NCBI RefSeq assembly: GCF_016653315.1
Contig: NZ_NHSH01000044.1
Coordinates: forward strand, 1-64,000
Direction: 5' to 3'
Length of the DNA: 64,000 nt
Source of the DNA: Halochromatium roseum
GTDB taxonomy: Bacteria > Pseudomonadota > Gammaproteobacteria > Chromatiales > Chromatiaceae
Position 1 is the stretch's first letter. Each line of letters starts with the position of its first letter. Below, one piece after another: positions 17,072 to 26,869 of the stretch. The position numbers were made by a program, and so were the translations under genes. Below the pieces are notes generated by a model. It worked only from the letters and a program-made list of their open reading frames with translations, did not search any database and had not been told where the DNA came from.

Positions 17072-20000
17072 GTGCTTGCGACCGTTCGTGACGCCTGCCA
17101 AATCCATCCGATGGTCCACGACTACCGGATGACCGAGGCCATCGAAAACCTCTCCGATCTCATCACCGATCAAGGTGACGGACGCGCCTTCTTCGCCCGC
17201 AACTACATCACCCAAGGCATGGCCGACCTGTTCCGCGAGGGCCTGTTGCGCCTGAGCGGAAAGTCCGATCAAGCCGCCTTCGAGCTGGCCCAGGCGATGG
17301 GTGGCGGTAAGACGCACATGATGACCGCCTTGGGACTGCTGGCGAAGCATCCTCACCTGCGCGCCGAAGTGCTTCCCGCGGAGCTGGCCGCGCGCCTGGA
17401 TTTCGGACCCGCGCGCATCGCCGCGTTCAACGGCCGCAACGACCCGGATCACTATGTGTGGGGCGAGCTGGCCGAGCAACTGGGTCAGGCCGAGCAGATT
17501 CGCCCCTACTGGATCGATGGTCCGCGCGGCGTCGATGAGGCCAAATGGATGGCGATCATCGGCGACACGCCAACCCTGATCCTACTCGACGAACTGCCAC
17601 CGTATCTGCTCAACGCCAGTACCCGTGCCGTCGGCAAGGGCTCATTGGCCGATGTGGTCACCTACAGCCTGAGCAACCTGCTCACCGCCGCGATCAAGCT
17701 CCCACGCTGCTGTGTGGTGATCGCCAACCTCGCCGGTAGCTACGAGGCGCAGACCAAGGACCTGGCACGGGTCATGTCCAATCTGCAGCAGGAAGCCAAT
17801 CGCCAAGCCCAGTCGATCACCCCGGTACAGCTCGCTGGCAACGAGATCTACGAGATCCTCAAGAAACGGCTGTTCACCGACTTGCCCGATGCCACAACGG
17901 TGGATTCCGTCGCCGAGGCCTTCGCCGAGCAGGTCAAAGCCGCCGAGGATGGCGGCTACATCACCGCCCGCTCCATGGAGGAGGTGGCTGCTGAGGTCCG
18001 CGAGACCTATCCCTTTCATCCCTCGTTCAAGAACCTGGTGGCTCTGTTCAAGGAGAACGAAGGCTTTCGCCAGACCCGCGGACTGATGCAGTTCACCGCC
18101 CGCCTGCTGCGCAGTGTCTGGACCCGCGAGGCAAACAATGTCTTCCTGATCGGCACCCAGCATCTGGATCTCAACAGTGTCGAGGTGCGCGATGAGATCC
18201 AGCGCATCAACCCCGCGCTGCTGCCGGCGGTGGTCAACGACATCGCCGACCGAGGCAACGCGCGCGCCGAGGAGATCGATGCCGATCTCGGTGGCGATGC
18301 CACCGCGCAGGTCGCCAAGCTGGTGTTGTCGGCCTCGCTGTCGCGCGCCGCGGAAGGCCGTTTTGGGCTAACCCAGGCCGAGATCCTCGAATACCTGGTC
18401 GCCCCCCATCACAAACCCGATGAGTTCCTCACCGGACTTGAACGTCTGCGCGATCGTGCCTGGTACCTGCATCGCGAGAGCGAGCAGTTCTACTTCAAGG
18501 AGACCGAGAATCTCGGGCGGCGCATCGAGCGTGATGCCCGCCAGGTGCCGGCACCCAAGCTCGAGCAGGCCCTGATCAATCGCCTGACCGGCCTATTCCA
18601 AGCGCAGAGCAAGTCGCGCGCCGCCTACCAGGAGGTGCAGATCATGCCGCGGCTCGACGACGTGAAGCTGTCCGGCAGCCGCATCCTGCTGGTGGTGCAG
18701 CCCGATGGCCGCACGCTCCCCGAGGCGATCCGAGGCTTCTACGAGTTCCAGCAAGAGAAGAACAACGTCCTCATCCTGTCCGGCAACGACAGCCATCTGG
18801 CCAACGAGGTCGAGGCGCGGCTGCGCGAGCTGTACGCGATCGAGAAGATCCACGCTAATCTCAAGCCGGGCGATAGCCTCTATGACGAGGCCCGCGATAA
18901 GCTCGAAGAGCTCGAAGAGCGCTTCACCAAGGCCGTCTCCGGTGCCTACAACCGGCTGTTCTATCCTGGTCCCAGCGGGGGCGGCGAGGGCGAGCTGGTC
19001 ATGGCGACCATCGACAACGGGCTGAGTTTCGGCGAAGGCGACTACGCCGCCGAGGCACAGATCGAAAAACTGCTCGCCAGCGCCCGCTGCGACAACAAGC
19101 TCGCGCTCGATATGCTCGACGAGCTGCCGAACTACTGGTCCATGGCCGAGACCTTCCTCTGGCCCGCGTCGGATCGGCGCGTGCCCTGGCGCGATCTGGT
19201 GATGCGTGCCAAGACCGATCCGACCTGGCCCTGGCTGCCGGGCGCGCGTGGCTTGGAGCTGTTGCGCGATGAGGCCCTCAAGCAAGGCCGCTGGCGGCAA
19301 CATCCCGACGGCCAGCTCGAAAAGGGACCCTTTCCAGCCGAAAAGACCTCGGTCAACGTCATCACGCTCAGCACCAACCGCGAGACCGGGGAAACCAGCC
19401 TCTCACTCACCCCGCGCAATGCCGGGGAGAGTCCGCGCGTCTATGTCCTCAAGACCTCATCCGTGTCTGAACAGGACGAACAGGTCGAGGATCTAGAGGA
19501 ATATCGCACCACCGAGGCGACGCTGTATTTCATCGCCGTCGACAGCAGCGGCAAGTACCAGACCGGCGAGCCAACGCGCTGGACCGCCGAGCTGACCATC
19601 CGCCATGAGCTGCATCCGGTCGCCGATGGGCGCAAGCTCGAGCTGCGCTGCACGCCCGCTGCCGAGATGCACTACAGCCTCGACGGCACCAACCCCAAGG
19701 AAGGCACCCTCTACCGCGAGCCCTTTACGGTCCCGGCCGCAGCCACGACCCTCTTGGTCGCCGCCAAGGCGGGTGAGGTCGAGAAGACCACGAAGATCAG
19801 CATCCCGGCCGATGGCGACGACCGGCTGATCATCGACGACGCCAAGTCGGCCCGGATCAGCGACAGTAAGCGCATCGCCATCGACAACACCGACAAGGTC
19901 TTCGAGCTCATCAATACCTTCAACGAGCGCGCTGACATTCGCCTGCGCGGCGTGATCATCGTCATCGGCGAAGGCGAGCATGGCGTGCAGATCCGTTTCA

Positions 20001-20194
20001 ATGAACGCGAACTGACGCCCACCGCCATCGAGACCGCCATTCGCGGCGTGCGTGAGGCGATCGGCGACGAACAGGCGAGCGTGCAGGTCACCATCCGCGG
20101 TGGCATCGACTTCGGCGACGGCTATGCCCTGAAACAGTTCGCCGAGCTGGTCGGGATCGGCCTGGCCGCGGGCGATGTGGATCAGGACGTATGA
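17072..20194 (+). CDS. DUF499 AAA+-type ATPase of an anti-phage operon
   Basis: 1040 residues. Walker A is AMGGGKTHMM near residue 75 and Walker B is LILLDELPPYLL near residue 167, followed by sensor-like regions; the family (DUF499, COG1483) is a P-loop ATPase found next to DUF1156 methylases in defence islands (family knowledge). Near residue 850 the segment HYSLDGTNPKEGTLYREPF is a CHB_HEX_C_1/Fn3-associated beta domain often present at the end of these proteins. Start is GTG at 17072; another possible start is ATG 17111. It is the first gene of the plus-strand operon and overlaps the next by ATGA. It appears intact. Confidence 0.88.
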   Translation: MLATVRDACQIHPMVHDYRMTEAIENLSDLITDQGDGRAFFARNYITQGMADLFREGLLRLSGKSDQAAFELAQAMGGGKTHMMTALGLLAKHPHLRAEVLPAELAARLDFGPARIAAFNGRNDPDHYVWGELAEQLGQAEQIRPYWIDGPRGVDEAKWMAIIGDTPTLILLDELPPYLLNASTRAVGKGSLADVVTYSLSNLLTAAIKLPRCCVVIANLAGSYEAQTKDLARVMSNLQQEANRQAQSITPVQLAGNEIYEILKKRLFTDLPDATTVDSVAEAFAEQVKAAEDGGYITARSMEEVAAEVRETYPFHPSFKNLVALFKENEGFRQTRGLMQFTARLLRSVWTREANNVFLIGTQHLDLNSVEVRDEIQRINPALLPAVVNDIADRGNARAEEIDADLGGDATAQVAKLVLSASLSRAAEGRFGLTQAEILEYLVAPHHKPDEFLTGLERLRDRAWYLHRESEQFYFKETENLGRRIERDARQVPAPKLEQALINRLTGLFQAQSKSRAAYQEVQIMPRLDDVKLSGSRILLVVQPDGRTLPEAIRGFYEFQQEKNNVLILSGNDSHLANEVEARLRELYAIEKIHANLKPGDSLYDEARDKLEELEERFTKAVSGAYNRLFYPGPSGGGEGELVMATIDNGLSFGEGDYAAEAQIEKLLASARCDNKLALDMLDELPNYWSMAETFLWPASDRRVPWRDLVMRAKTDPTWPWLPGARGLELLRDEALKQGRWRQHPDGQLEKGPFPAEKTSVNVITLSTNRETGETSLSLTPRNAGESPRVYVLKTSSVSEQDEQVEDLEEYRTTEATLYFIAVDSSGKYQTGEPTRWTAELTIRHELHPVADGRKLELRCTPAAEMHYSLDGTNPKEGTLYREPFTVPAAATTLLVAAKAGEVEKTTKISIPADGDDRLIIDDAKSARISDSKRIAIDNTDKVFELINTFNERADIRLRGVIIVIGEGEHGVQIRFNERELTPTAIETAIRGVREAIGDEQASVQVTIRGGIDFGDGYALKQFAELVGIGLAAGDVDQDV

Positions 20195-20823
20195 GCACCG
20201 CTGTCGCTAAGGTGCGCATCGCTCGACCACGCAAAGCGGCGGCCAAAGTGGTGTATGCCCACCCAACGCTGGGCTTCGGGGTGCCGGCCACCTCCGATCC
20301 GCATCATTTCGTCGTAAGCATCCCGCGCGGCAATTCAGCCGCCGTGCTGATCAGCGAGCACTTAGGCATGGGTGCCGGCACGGCATCCGAACAGGTGTTG
20401 GATCGAGTGATGCTGCAGCGCCTGCGCTGGAGCGGCATTCGCGCCGAGGTGCAGCGTGCCTTCAACGCCCGACTCAAGGAGCACAACCTGGCCCCTGGGA
20501 CCTGGAAGGTCGGTGACAATCCGGTCGACCGCCTGCTCGGCAAGGAGCTGTGCGTACTGGCCTGGGCCATCGAGCAGCTTGATCCGGAGAAGATCCCGCT
20601 CGCCGTGCGTAATTGGTTGGCCCTGCGCCCGGAGGAACGTTGGTGGCTGTTTGGCATGACCGCTGTTGCCAGTGGTGGCCTGCAAGATGGCGAGAGCGGC
20701 TGGCGGGTCGCCTTGCGGTATGCGCTCGGCGATGTGGCGCAAAATGAGCTGATGCGCACCCGTCGACTGGTGACCAGCACTGACAAGCGACCCAAACCGT
20801 CGCTCGGGCTGTTCGACGACTAG
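20191..20823 (+). CDS. DUF3780 anti-phage-associated protein
   Basis: 210 residues; the core contains YAHPTLGFGVPATSDPHHFVVSIP, RLRWSGIRAEVQRAFNARLK and EERWWLFGMTAVASGG. This is the DUF3780 family, which is nearly always found between DUF499 and DUF1156 genes, and in which no catalytic motif is known. Overlap of four bases with the DUF499 stop (ATGA) argues for coupled translation and a fixed stoichiometry, perhaps a complex with the ATPase. Intact. Confidence 0.82.
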   Translation: MSTAVAKVRIARPRKAAAKVVYAHPTLGFGVPATSDPHHFVVSIPRGNSAAVLISEHLGMGAGTASEQVLDRVMLQRLRWSGIRAEVQRAFNARLKEHNLAPGTWKVGDNPVDRLLGKELCVLAWAIEQLDPEKIPLAVRNWLALRPEERWWLFGMTAVASGGLQDGESGWRVALRYALGDVAQNELMRTRRLVTSTDKRPKPSLGLFDD

Positions 20824-20852
20824 GCCCACCCTGGGACAGCAAGGAGGTCATC

Positions 20853-21584
20853 ATGCAGTCCTCGGACGAGACGTCAGGCGTGGCCGTAGCGCTCTACATC
20901 GATGCCGACAATCAACCGGCGCACTGTGCGAAACCCCTTGTGGCTCTGTGCCGCGCCGACTTCAGCGCGCGGATCATCGCCGCCACGGTGGCCGGCAATC
21001 ACCTCGGGCAGAAGATCGACGGTTGGTGCGAGGCGTTACTCGCCGAGCAACCCGATCTGGCCATCCAGGCACTGGCTGTGCCGCCGCGCAAGGATGGCGC
21101 GGATATCGCGTTGCTGATGGCCTTGGGGGCGGATCTCGAAGGTCACCTGCGCGATCAGGTGTTGGTGATCATGGTCTCGCGCGATGACCTGCTGATCGGC
21201 GCCGCCGAGCATGCCAAGGCGCGCGGCTGCAAGACCCTGATCGCCTATGCGGACAGCGATCTCCAGACCGCTCGCCACAGCCAGCTCACCACGCTGTTGC
21301 TACCGGTACCGAACAACAAACCGACGGCAGTTGCCGCGTCTACACCGACGGCGCCGAGCGCATCAGAATCGCCATCGCCGAACACCCAAGGCGAGGTCCA
21401 GGCGCTGCTGCACGAATTACGCAGCCTATGTCAGCCACAGCCAGGCGGCGGCTATCCCGCCGGGATCGTCGGCCATGCCCTCGCCAAGCTCGGGTATGAC
21501 AAGGCGGCGCGTACCCGGTTTTTGACCACCACCCCTGGCATCCGCAAGCAGGGGAGCGGTGCTTCGCTCACTTATCTGTTTTGA
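20853..21584 (+). CDS. NYN-domain (PIN-like) protein with C-terminal winged-helix/LOTUS-like domain
   Basis: 243 residues preceded by AAGGAGGTCATC, a near-consensus ribosome site. Residues about 10-150 form a NYN (LabA/DUF88) nuclease fold with the acidic positions seen in LYIDADN, KDGADIALLMALG and VIMVSRDDLLIGAAEHAKARG. After a Pro/Ser/Ala linker, the last 60 residues (VQALLHELRSLCQPQPGGGYPAGIVGHALAKLGYD...GIRKQGSGASLTYLF) look like an OST-HTH/LOTUS wHTH that reads RNA in other proteins. Inferred role: RNase effector or RNA sensor in the defence operon. It sits between DUF3780 and DUF1156, where I do not expect a core gene, so it may be an accessory. Confidence 0.72.
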   Translation: MQSSDETSGVAVALYIDADNQPAHCAKPLVALCRADFSARIIAATVAGNHLGQKIDGWCEALLAEQPDLAIQALAVPPRKDGADIALLMALGADLEGHLRDQVLVIMVSRDDLLIGAAEHAKARGCKTLIAYADSDLQTARHSQLTTLLLPVPNNKPTAVAASTPTAPSASESPSPNTQGEVQALLHELRSLCQPQPGGGYPAGIVGHALAKLGYDKAARTRFLTTTPGIRKQGSGASLTYLF

Positions 21585-23231
21585 CGGTACCGCGTTGCGC
21601 TGGACAGCCACAGCAACCGGCTATTTGCGCACCACAACGCCTTGAGGATTGGAAAATCTCACGATGAACTCAGAACAAGCTCAACCCCGGCTCGAGCCTT
21701 TTGCCCTCAAGGATGCACCGGCGCTGATCGAGGCCGTGTTCCCGGCGCAGAAGGTGTCGTTTGAGGCGCAGCGCGAACGCAAGGCCGGTGCTGGGCAGAC
21801 GCTGACAGCGCTGGGTTCCTACTGGAAAGGTCGCAAGCCGCTGATCCTGGTACGGGCAATCCTGCTCGGCAGTCTGCTGCCTCAAACCGATGATCCGGAG
21901 AAGGATCTTGAGATTTTTGAGCGGCTGATGGCGTTCGATAACGGCGGGTTGGCACGGCGTGAGCCGAAACTCAAGCCCGCTGACATCGCCGAGCGGGTCG
22001 CCCTGGTCCATCCCTGGCAGGTTTTCAGCTACACCCTCAAGGGCACCTCCCACAGTGTTGAGGAGATCGACCGGCTGCAGTTCCCCATTCAACTTGCGGA
22101 CTACCCAGGGTTGACGCTGCGCTGGCGGCGCGATCTCCAACCGGACGCCAAGCTAGAGTTGCTGGCTCAAGCACTCGCGACCTTCTCGACCTACGAGGAA
22201 CGCGCTGCCCTGTGCAAACGTCCAGAGGAGCTGGATCAGACCGCACTCTATGCGCCGATCTGGCCGGCGGTGAATGCGCATCTGGGGCGCTTTGGCATTC
22301 AGGCCCAAACCCATCAGGAACTGGTCGAACAGCTCGGTATCCTGCGCTTTGGCCATCGACCCAAGGTGGGCGACACCTTCTGCGGCGGCGGCTCCATTCC
22401 GTTCGAGGCAGCGCGCCTCGGTTGCGATGTCTATGCCTCGGATCTCAACCCCATCGCCTGCATGCTGACTTGGGGAGCTCTGAACATCATCGGCGCCGCG
22501 CCCGAGCAGCGCGCGGAGATTGAGCGGACACAACGGGATGTGGCCAAAAAAGTTGATCGGACCATCACGCGATTAAGGATCGAGCACGACAGCCAGGGCA
22601 ACCGCGCCAAGGCCTATCTCTACTGCCTGGAGACCCGTTGCCCGGAGACCGGCTGGATGGTGCCGATGGCGCCAAGCTGGGTGATCTCAAAGACGCGCAA
22701 TGTCGTCGCTCAGTTGGTGCCCGATCATGCCAACCAGCGCTTCGAGATCGCGATCAAAAGCGGCGCCTCAGCCGCCGAGATGCAGGCCGCTGAACAGGGC
22801 ACGGTGCGCAACGGCCATCTAGTTTATGCGCTGGATGGCAAGACCTATCGCACCTCGATCAAGACCCTGCGCGGCGATTATCGCGATGCCGAGGGCAACA
22901 CCGCCAATCGGCTGCGACGCTGGGAAAAGCACGACTTCAAGCCGCGCCCAGAGGATGTCTTTCACGAGCGGCTCTACTGCATTCAATGGATGACGCGCGA
23001 GACGTTGGCGTCGTATCGGCCGGAAACCTTCTTTGCGGCAGTGACCGAGGAGGATTTGGAACGCGAGCGCCGGGTTGAGGCAATAGTGGCCGAGCATTTG
23101 GCCGACTGGCAGGAAGAGGGGTTGGTGCCGGATATGGCGATTGAGCCTGGCGACGAAACGACGCGCCTACATCGCGAGCGCGGCTGGATGTATTGGCATC
23201 AGTTGTTTGCGGCAAGGCAAATTTTTGGAGT

Positions 23232-23336
23232 TATTGTCCCGCCATTTACCATGCGGATTAGCAAATTCTTAATATCATAACCAAATCAGCTGGTTGCAAA
23301 AATGAGGCTGTCCGGATAATTGTTAACTGGACAATA
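23232..23336. mobile_element. MITE copy 1 (TA target, TTGTCC ends)
   Basis: The 105 bases from TATTGTCC to GGACAATA recur exactly in inverted orientation at 47982-48086. Taking the flanking TA as target duplication, the element is 101 bp (23234-23334) with ends TTGTCC/GGACAA and a central inverted repeat AACCA...TGGTT. TA duplication is typical of IS630/Tc1-mariner-type transposases, none of which is in this window. Removing the element plus one TA joins GGA GTT to AGC TTA in frame in the DUF1156 gene, so insertion rather than chance repetition is well supported. Confidence 0.85.
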
Positions 23337-24564
23337 GCTTATTCATTAAATATGCGCGGAAGTATAATAAGCTTCTTTCTAAAATATTAAGCTTTTCTCC
23401 AGATGGTATACAGAGGGGTAGTAAATTGTGTCGGATCGACGTCTTCCCTGGTCCTGGGCGTTTACCAAAAATCGTCGAGACTTTTTCGGATCAAGCACTT
23501 AACCCTTTATATAATTACGGTGTACGAGGTTGGGCTTATTGGGAACCTGTTTTTGATGGTGCAAAAGACATCCATAGGAGAAAAAGCGTCGATGAAAGTG
23601 TTGAAAAGCTGGTTTTTTCAGAAGAATCGAGCGCGATTTCTCATAATTGTAGTTTATGGATCACTGACCCACCCCTCTGTACAGTACAAATCAATTAAAT
23701 ACTTGATAAAATAGTACTTTACCCACCAACCCCTGTTCTGACCGTGACCGAACTCGACTCAGTCAAGGCACTCCGTGGGGTGCTAAGCACCCATCTGAAC
23801 TGGCATGGCGCGCGCTTGGAGTTCCTCGCCCGCTTCATCCTGGCGCTCCTACAGGTGCGCTCGGTGAACCTCGCGCGGCTCGCGCCGGTGTTCTCTTCGA
23901 GGGCAAAGATCAGTTCCAACTATATCCGTCTGCAGCGATTTTTCCGCACCTTCACGATCGATCAGGCGGAGATCGCCCGCACCATCGCCTGGCTGCTGTT
24001 GCCCAAGGACAGCCCCTGGGTGCTGACGCTCGATCGCACCAACTGGAAGCTCGGGCGGGCCGAGATCAACCTGCTGGTGCTCGGGGTCTCCTACCGGGGG
24101 CTGAGCCTACCCTTGTTCTGGAGCGCCCTGCCCAAGGCGGGCAACTCCAACACCGCCGAGCGCGTCGAGTTGCTCGCGCGCCTGCGCGAGACATTCCCGG
24201 TGCAGCCGCTGGCTTACTTGCTCGCCGACCGTGAGTTCGTCGGGCGCGCCTGGGTTGAAGCACTGCGTGCGCAGCAGATCCCGTTTCGCCTGCGCCTGAA
24301 GGCCAATGCGCGTATCCGCCGTTCCCGCTCGGGCGAAGAGGTCCCGTTGCTGCGCGCGTTTCAAGACCTGCAGGTCCACGAACAGCGTGGGCAGCGCTTG
24401 TCCGCGTTGGCTCTGGGGTCAGCCCCTGTACCTGAGCGCCAAGCGCCTGGAAGACGGCGAATGGCTGCTCATCGCCAGTGAGGCCTACGCCGCCCATGCA
24501 CTGCAAGAGTATGCCGAGCGCTGGACGATTGAGATTGACCAGCCATGCTGCCTCCGTAGAACTG

Positions 24565-26721
24565 TCAGGCGGATTGGCCGGCGGATGCGCCGGCGGTGGA
24601 TTCGGTCTGTTTCACCCAGCGGCGAGGGGCTTGGCGCCGCGAGCGCAAGCGCGCAAGTTCGTCGTCATCGGCCCAGATCAGCCACTGCTGGTGACCGCCA
24701 CGCGGGACCTGACGGGCTTGCAACCAGCCTTTGCGCAACCAGCTAAAGAGCGTGACGGCCGGCATCTCCAGTGTTCGGGCGAGCTCGGGTAAAGACCATT
24801 CATGGGCGTCGCGCTCTGGCCAGGGCGCCGCCTTGGCATGGGTCGCGCCCGCAGGTAGGCCCTGGTGGGCGAGTAGATTGGCGACCATGGAGCCATTGAA
24901 CGTGGCTCGGCGTTTCGCCGGTCGCCAGCCTTCGGCGTTGAGTTGCTCGGCGATCTGCGTACAGCGCTGTCCGGCCTGATGCAACGCCAGCACGCGGGCG
25001 AGCAGTTGCGGGTAATCGCTCAGCTGCTCCAAGCGTGCCACAGGCCGCACCAGGTGGGTGCGGGTGTGATGGCCGCCGATCCAGTGGACCTCCACGGCCA
25101 CGCGCTCGCTGTCATCGATGACGGTCACGATCACGCGCTCGATGAGCAAGCGGACGATCGCTTGGCGCTCGGCATCGGTCGTGGTCTTGGCCTTCCAGAG
25201 CATCGGGATGTCCGCCGCCAGCGCTCGGATGCGCGCGCGCTCGCTCTCTGAGAGCGTTTGAGGCGCGTTGGCGAGGAAACGCGCATAGTCGGCCTTAAGG
25301 TGCGTCTCAGCACTCAAGGCCGCCTCCCACTGCTGCTCCAAGGTGCGCGCCACTAAGCGATGCTCAGGCTCGACTGCTTGGTACTGGCGCTCGGCGCGCT
25401 CGGCCTCGTAGCGTGCCCGCTCAAGTCGCTGTTGCCAGGCCGCGTGATGGCGTGCGCGTTCACCGTCGAGGTCGTCGGCGACCTGCAGACTGATCTCCAA
25501 GGCCGCCGGCTGCAGGGCGTCCAACACCAGGCGCGCGATCAAGGCGTCCAGCGCCACACCGCTGAGCGATTGACACCGCGGCGCACCATAGTCGACCGCA
25601 TCGCGCGAGCAGCTGTAGCGCAACCCCGTGGCGTTGTTGGTGTATTGGGTCACCATGCGCAGACCACAGCGCCCGCACACGAGGCGTCCTGACAGCAACG
25701 AGGGACCTTGACGAGCGACACCTCCAGCCTGTGCCGTGTTGGCGGCGAGCTGACGCAGATTGGCCTCGTACTGGCTCCAGCTGATGTAGGCCGGTAGGCG
25801 ATCCTTGAGTAGGACCTCCCACTGCCCGGGGCCGGCGACCGTCCGTCCGGTGGAGGGACGCCCTGGCTGGCGGCGGCGCGGGTCGCTCGGGCGACGACCA
25901 TAGACATAGGCGCCGGCATAGGTCGGGTTATGCAGCAGATTGCTGAGCGTGACGCGGTTGGGCCGGCGCCATTGCAGCTGCCCGGTCTGCGCGCCGCTGA
26001 TCACCCGATAGGGCAGTTGGAGCTGATGCTCGACCAGATAGCGCAGCACCCCGTTGATCGTTGCGCAGCGCTGAAACTGCAGAAAGATGGTCTCGATCAC
26101 CCCGCGCGCTTGGGCGTCCGGGTCTTTGGTCACCGCCCCGGAGGGTGCGCGCACATAGCCCATGGGCAGCAAGGTCTTGAGCTCGCCACGGCGCGCCTTG
26201 GCCCGCTTGCCTTCGAGCATGCGTTGCTTGAGGATGTGGAGCTCGGCTTCGGACATGGTCCCCTTGAGTCCTAGTAGCAATCGATCGTTATACGTCTGGG
26301 GATCATACAGGCCGTCGGCGTCGCCAATCAGCGTGGAGAATAACGCGCAGACCTCCAGCAGCTGGTACCAGTCACGCGAGCTGCGCGCTAAGCGCGAACT
26401 CTCGATGCCGAGCACCAGACCCACATGATCCAGACTGACCTCGCTCATCAGACGCTGAAAGCCCGGGCGCCCCTCGGCGCTTGCCCCGGAGCGCCCGAGG
26501 TCATCATCGATGACCTCAACATGCTCAGGTGCCCAGCCGAGTGCAACCGCACGTTCAGTCAGGGCGTATTGCAGCCGGGTCGATTCCTGATTGCGCTCGA
26601 CCTGCTGCAGCGTCGACTGGCGCACATAGACGATGGCGAGACGGTTGAGATGGCACGCCTGGATCTTGCCGACCACGAACGCGGCCGCCGGGGGTTGGAC
26701 CGGCGAGAGGGTGGCACTCAT
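24565..26721 (-). CDS. Large serine recombinase
   Basis: 718 residues, apparently intact. N-terminal resolvase domain: LAIVYVRQSTLQQVERNQES with the catalytic Ser, DDDLGRSGASAEGRPGFQRLM and GLVLGIESSRLARSSRDWYQLLE. Then a Recombinase domain (NGVLRYLVEHQLQLPYR, SNLLHNPTYAGAYVYGRR), a zinc ribbon (LVCGRCGLRMVTQY...YSCSR, CQS) and a coiled coil (LERARYEAERAERQYQ), ending with two helix-turn-helix-like regions (RATFNGSMVANLLAHQGLP; LARTLEMPAVTLFSWLRKGW). It catalyses strand exchange for mobilisation of the nested element. The C-terminal HTH pair is an extension beyond the usual recombinase length. Confidence 0.88.
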   Translation of the reverse strand: MSATLSPVQPPAAAFVVGKIQACHLNRLAIVYVRQSTLQQVERNQESTRLQYALTERAVALGWAPEHVEVIDDDLGRSGASAEGRPGFQRLMSEVSLDHVGLVLGIESSRLARSSRDWYQLLEVCALFSTLIGDADGLYDPQTYNDRLLLGLKGTMSEAELHILKQRMLEGKRAKARRGELKTLLPMGYVRAPSGAVTKDPDAQARGVIETIFLQFQRCATINGVLRYLVEHQLQLPYRVISGAQTGQLQWRRPNRVTLSNLLHNPTYAGAYVYGRRPSDPRRRQPGRPSTGRTVAGPGQWEVLLKDRLPAYISWSQYEANLRQLAANTAQAGGVARQGPSLLSGRLVCGRCGLRMVTQYTNNATGLRYSCSRDAVDYGAPRCQSLSGVALDALIARLVLDALQPAALEISLQVADDLDGERARHHAAWQQRLERARYEAERAERQYQAVEPEHRLVARTLEQQWEAALSAETHLKADYARFLANAPQTLSESERARIRALAADIPMLWKAKTTTDAERQAIVRLLIERVIVTVIDDSERVAVEVHWIGGHHTRTHLVRPVARLEQLSDYPQLLARVLALHQAGQRCTQIAEQLNAEGWRPAKRRATFNGSMVANLLAHQGLPAGATHAKAAPWPERDAHEWSLPELARTLEMPAVTLFSWLRKGWLQARQVPRGGHQQWLIWADDDELARLRSRRQAPRRWVKQTESTAGASAGQSA

Positions 26722-26869
26722 CGACGGTCTCCTGCCCCTGGGCGGGCTGCAGTTGGCGTTCCACCAACCGGCTCAGCAGCGCAATCAGCGGCGCTCGCCG
26801 CGTCAGCGGCAGGGTGCTCCAGTCGATCGGAGCCGGACGCGTCACGCCGCTGATCCAGCCATTGCGCAA
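26555..26869 (-). CDS. Small accessory frame upstream of the recombinase
   Basis: On the minus strand just ahead of the recombinase, IDWSTLPLTRRAPLIALLSRLVERQLQP has the look of a real helical protein, and an overlapping frame offers a better N terminus (TAPQTPPILDSKALLRLAQWLDQRR, from 26921). Joining the two would need a frameshift near 26850. Small proteins of this kind commonly precede recombinase genes in such elements, but I do not recognise the family, and the exact start and end are uncertain; the last part overlaps the recombinase start. Confidence 0.3.
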   Translation of the reverse strand: MRNGWISGVTRPAPIDWSTLPLTRRAPLIALLSRLVERQLQPAQGQETVDECHPLAGPTPGGRVRGRQDPGVPSQPSRHRLCAPVDAAAGRAQSGIDPAAIRPD

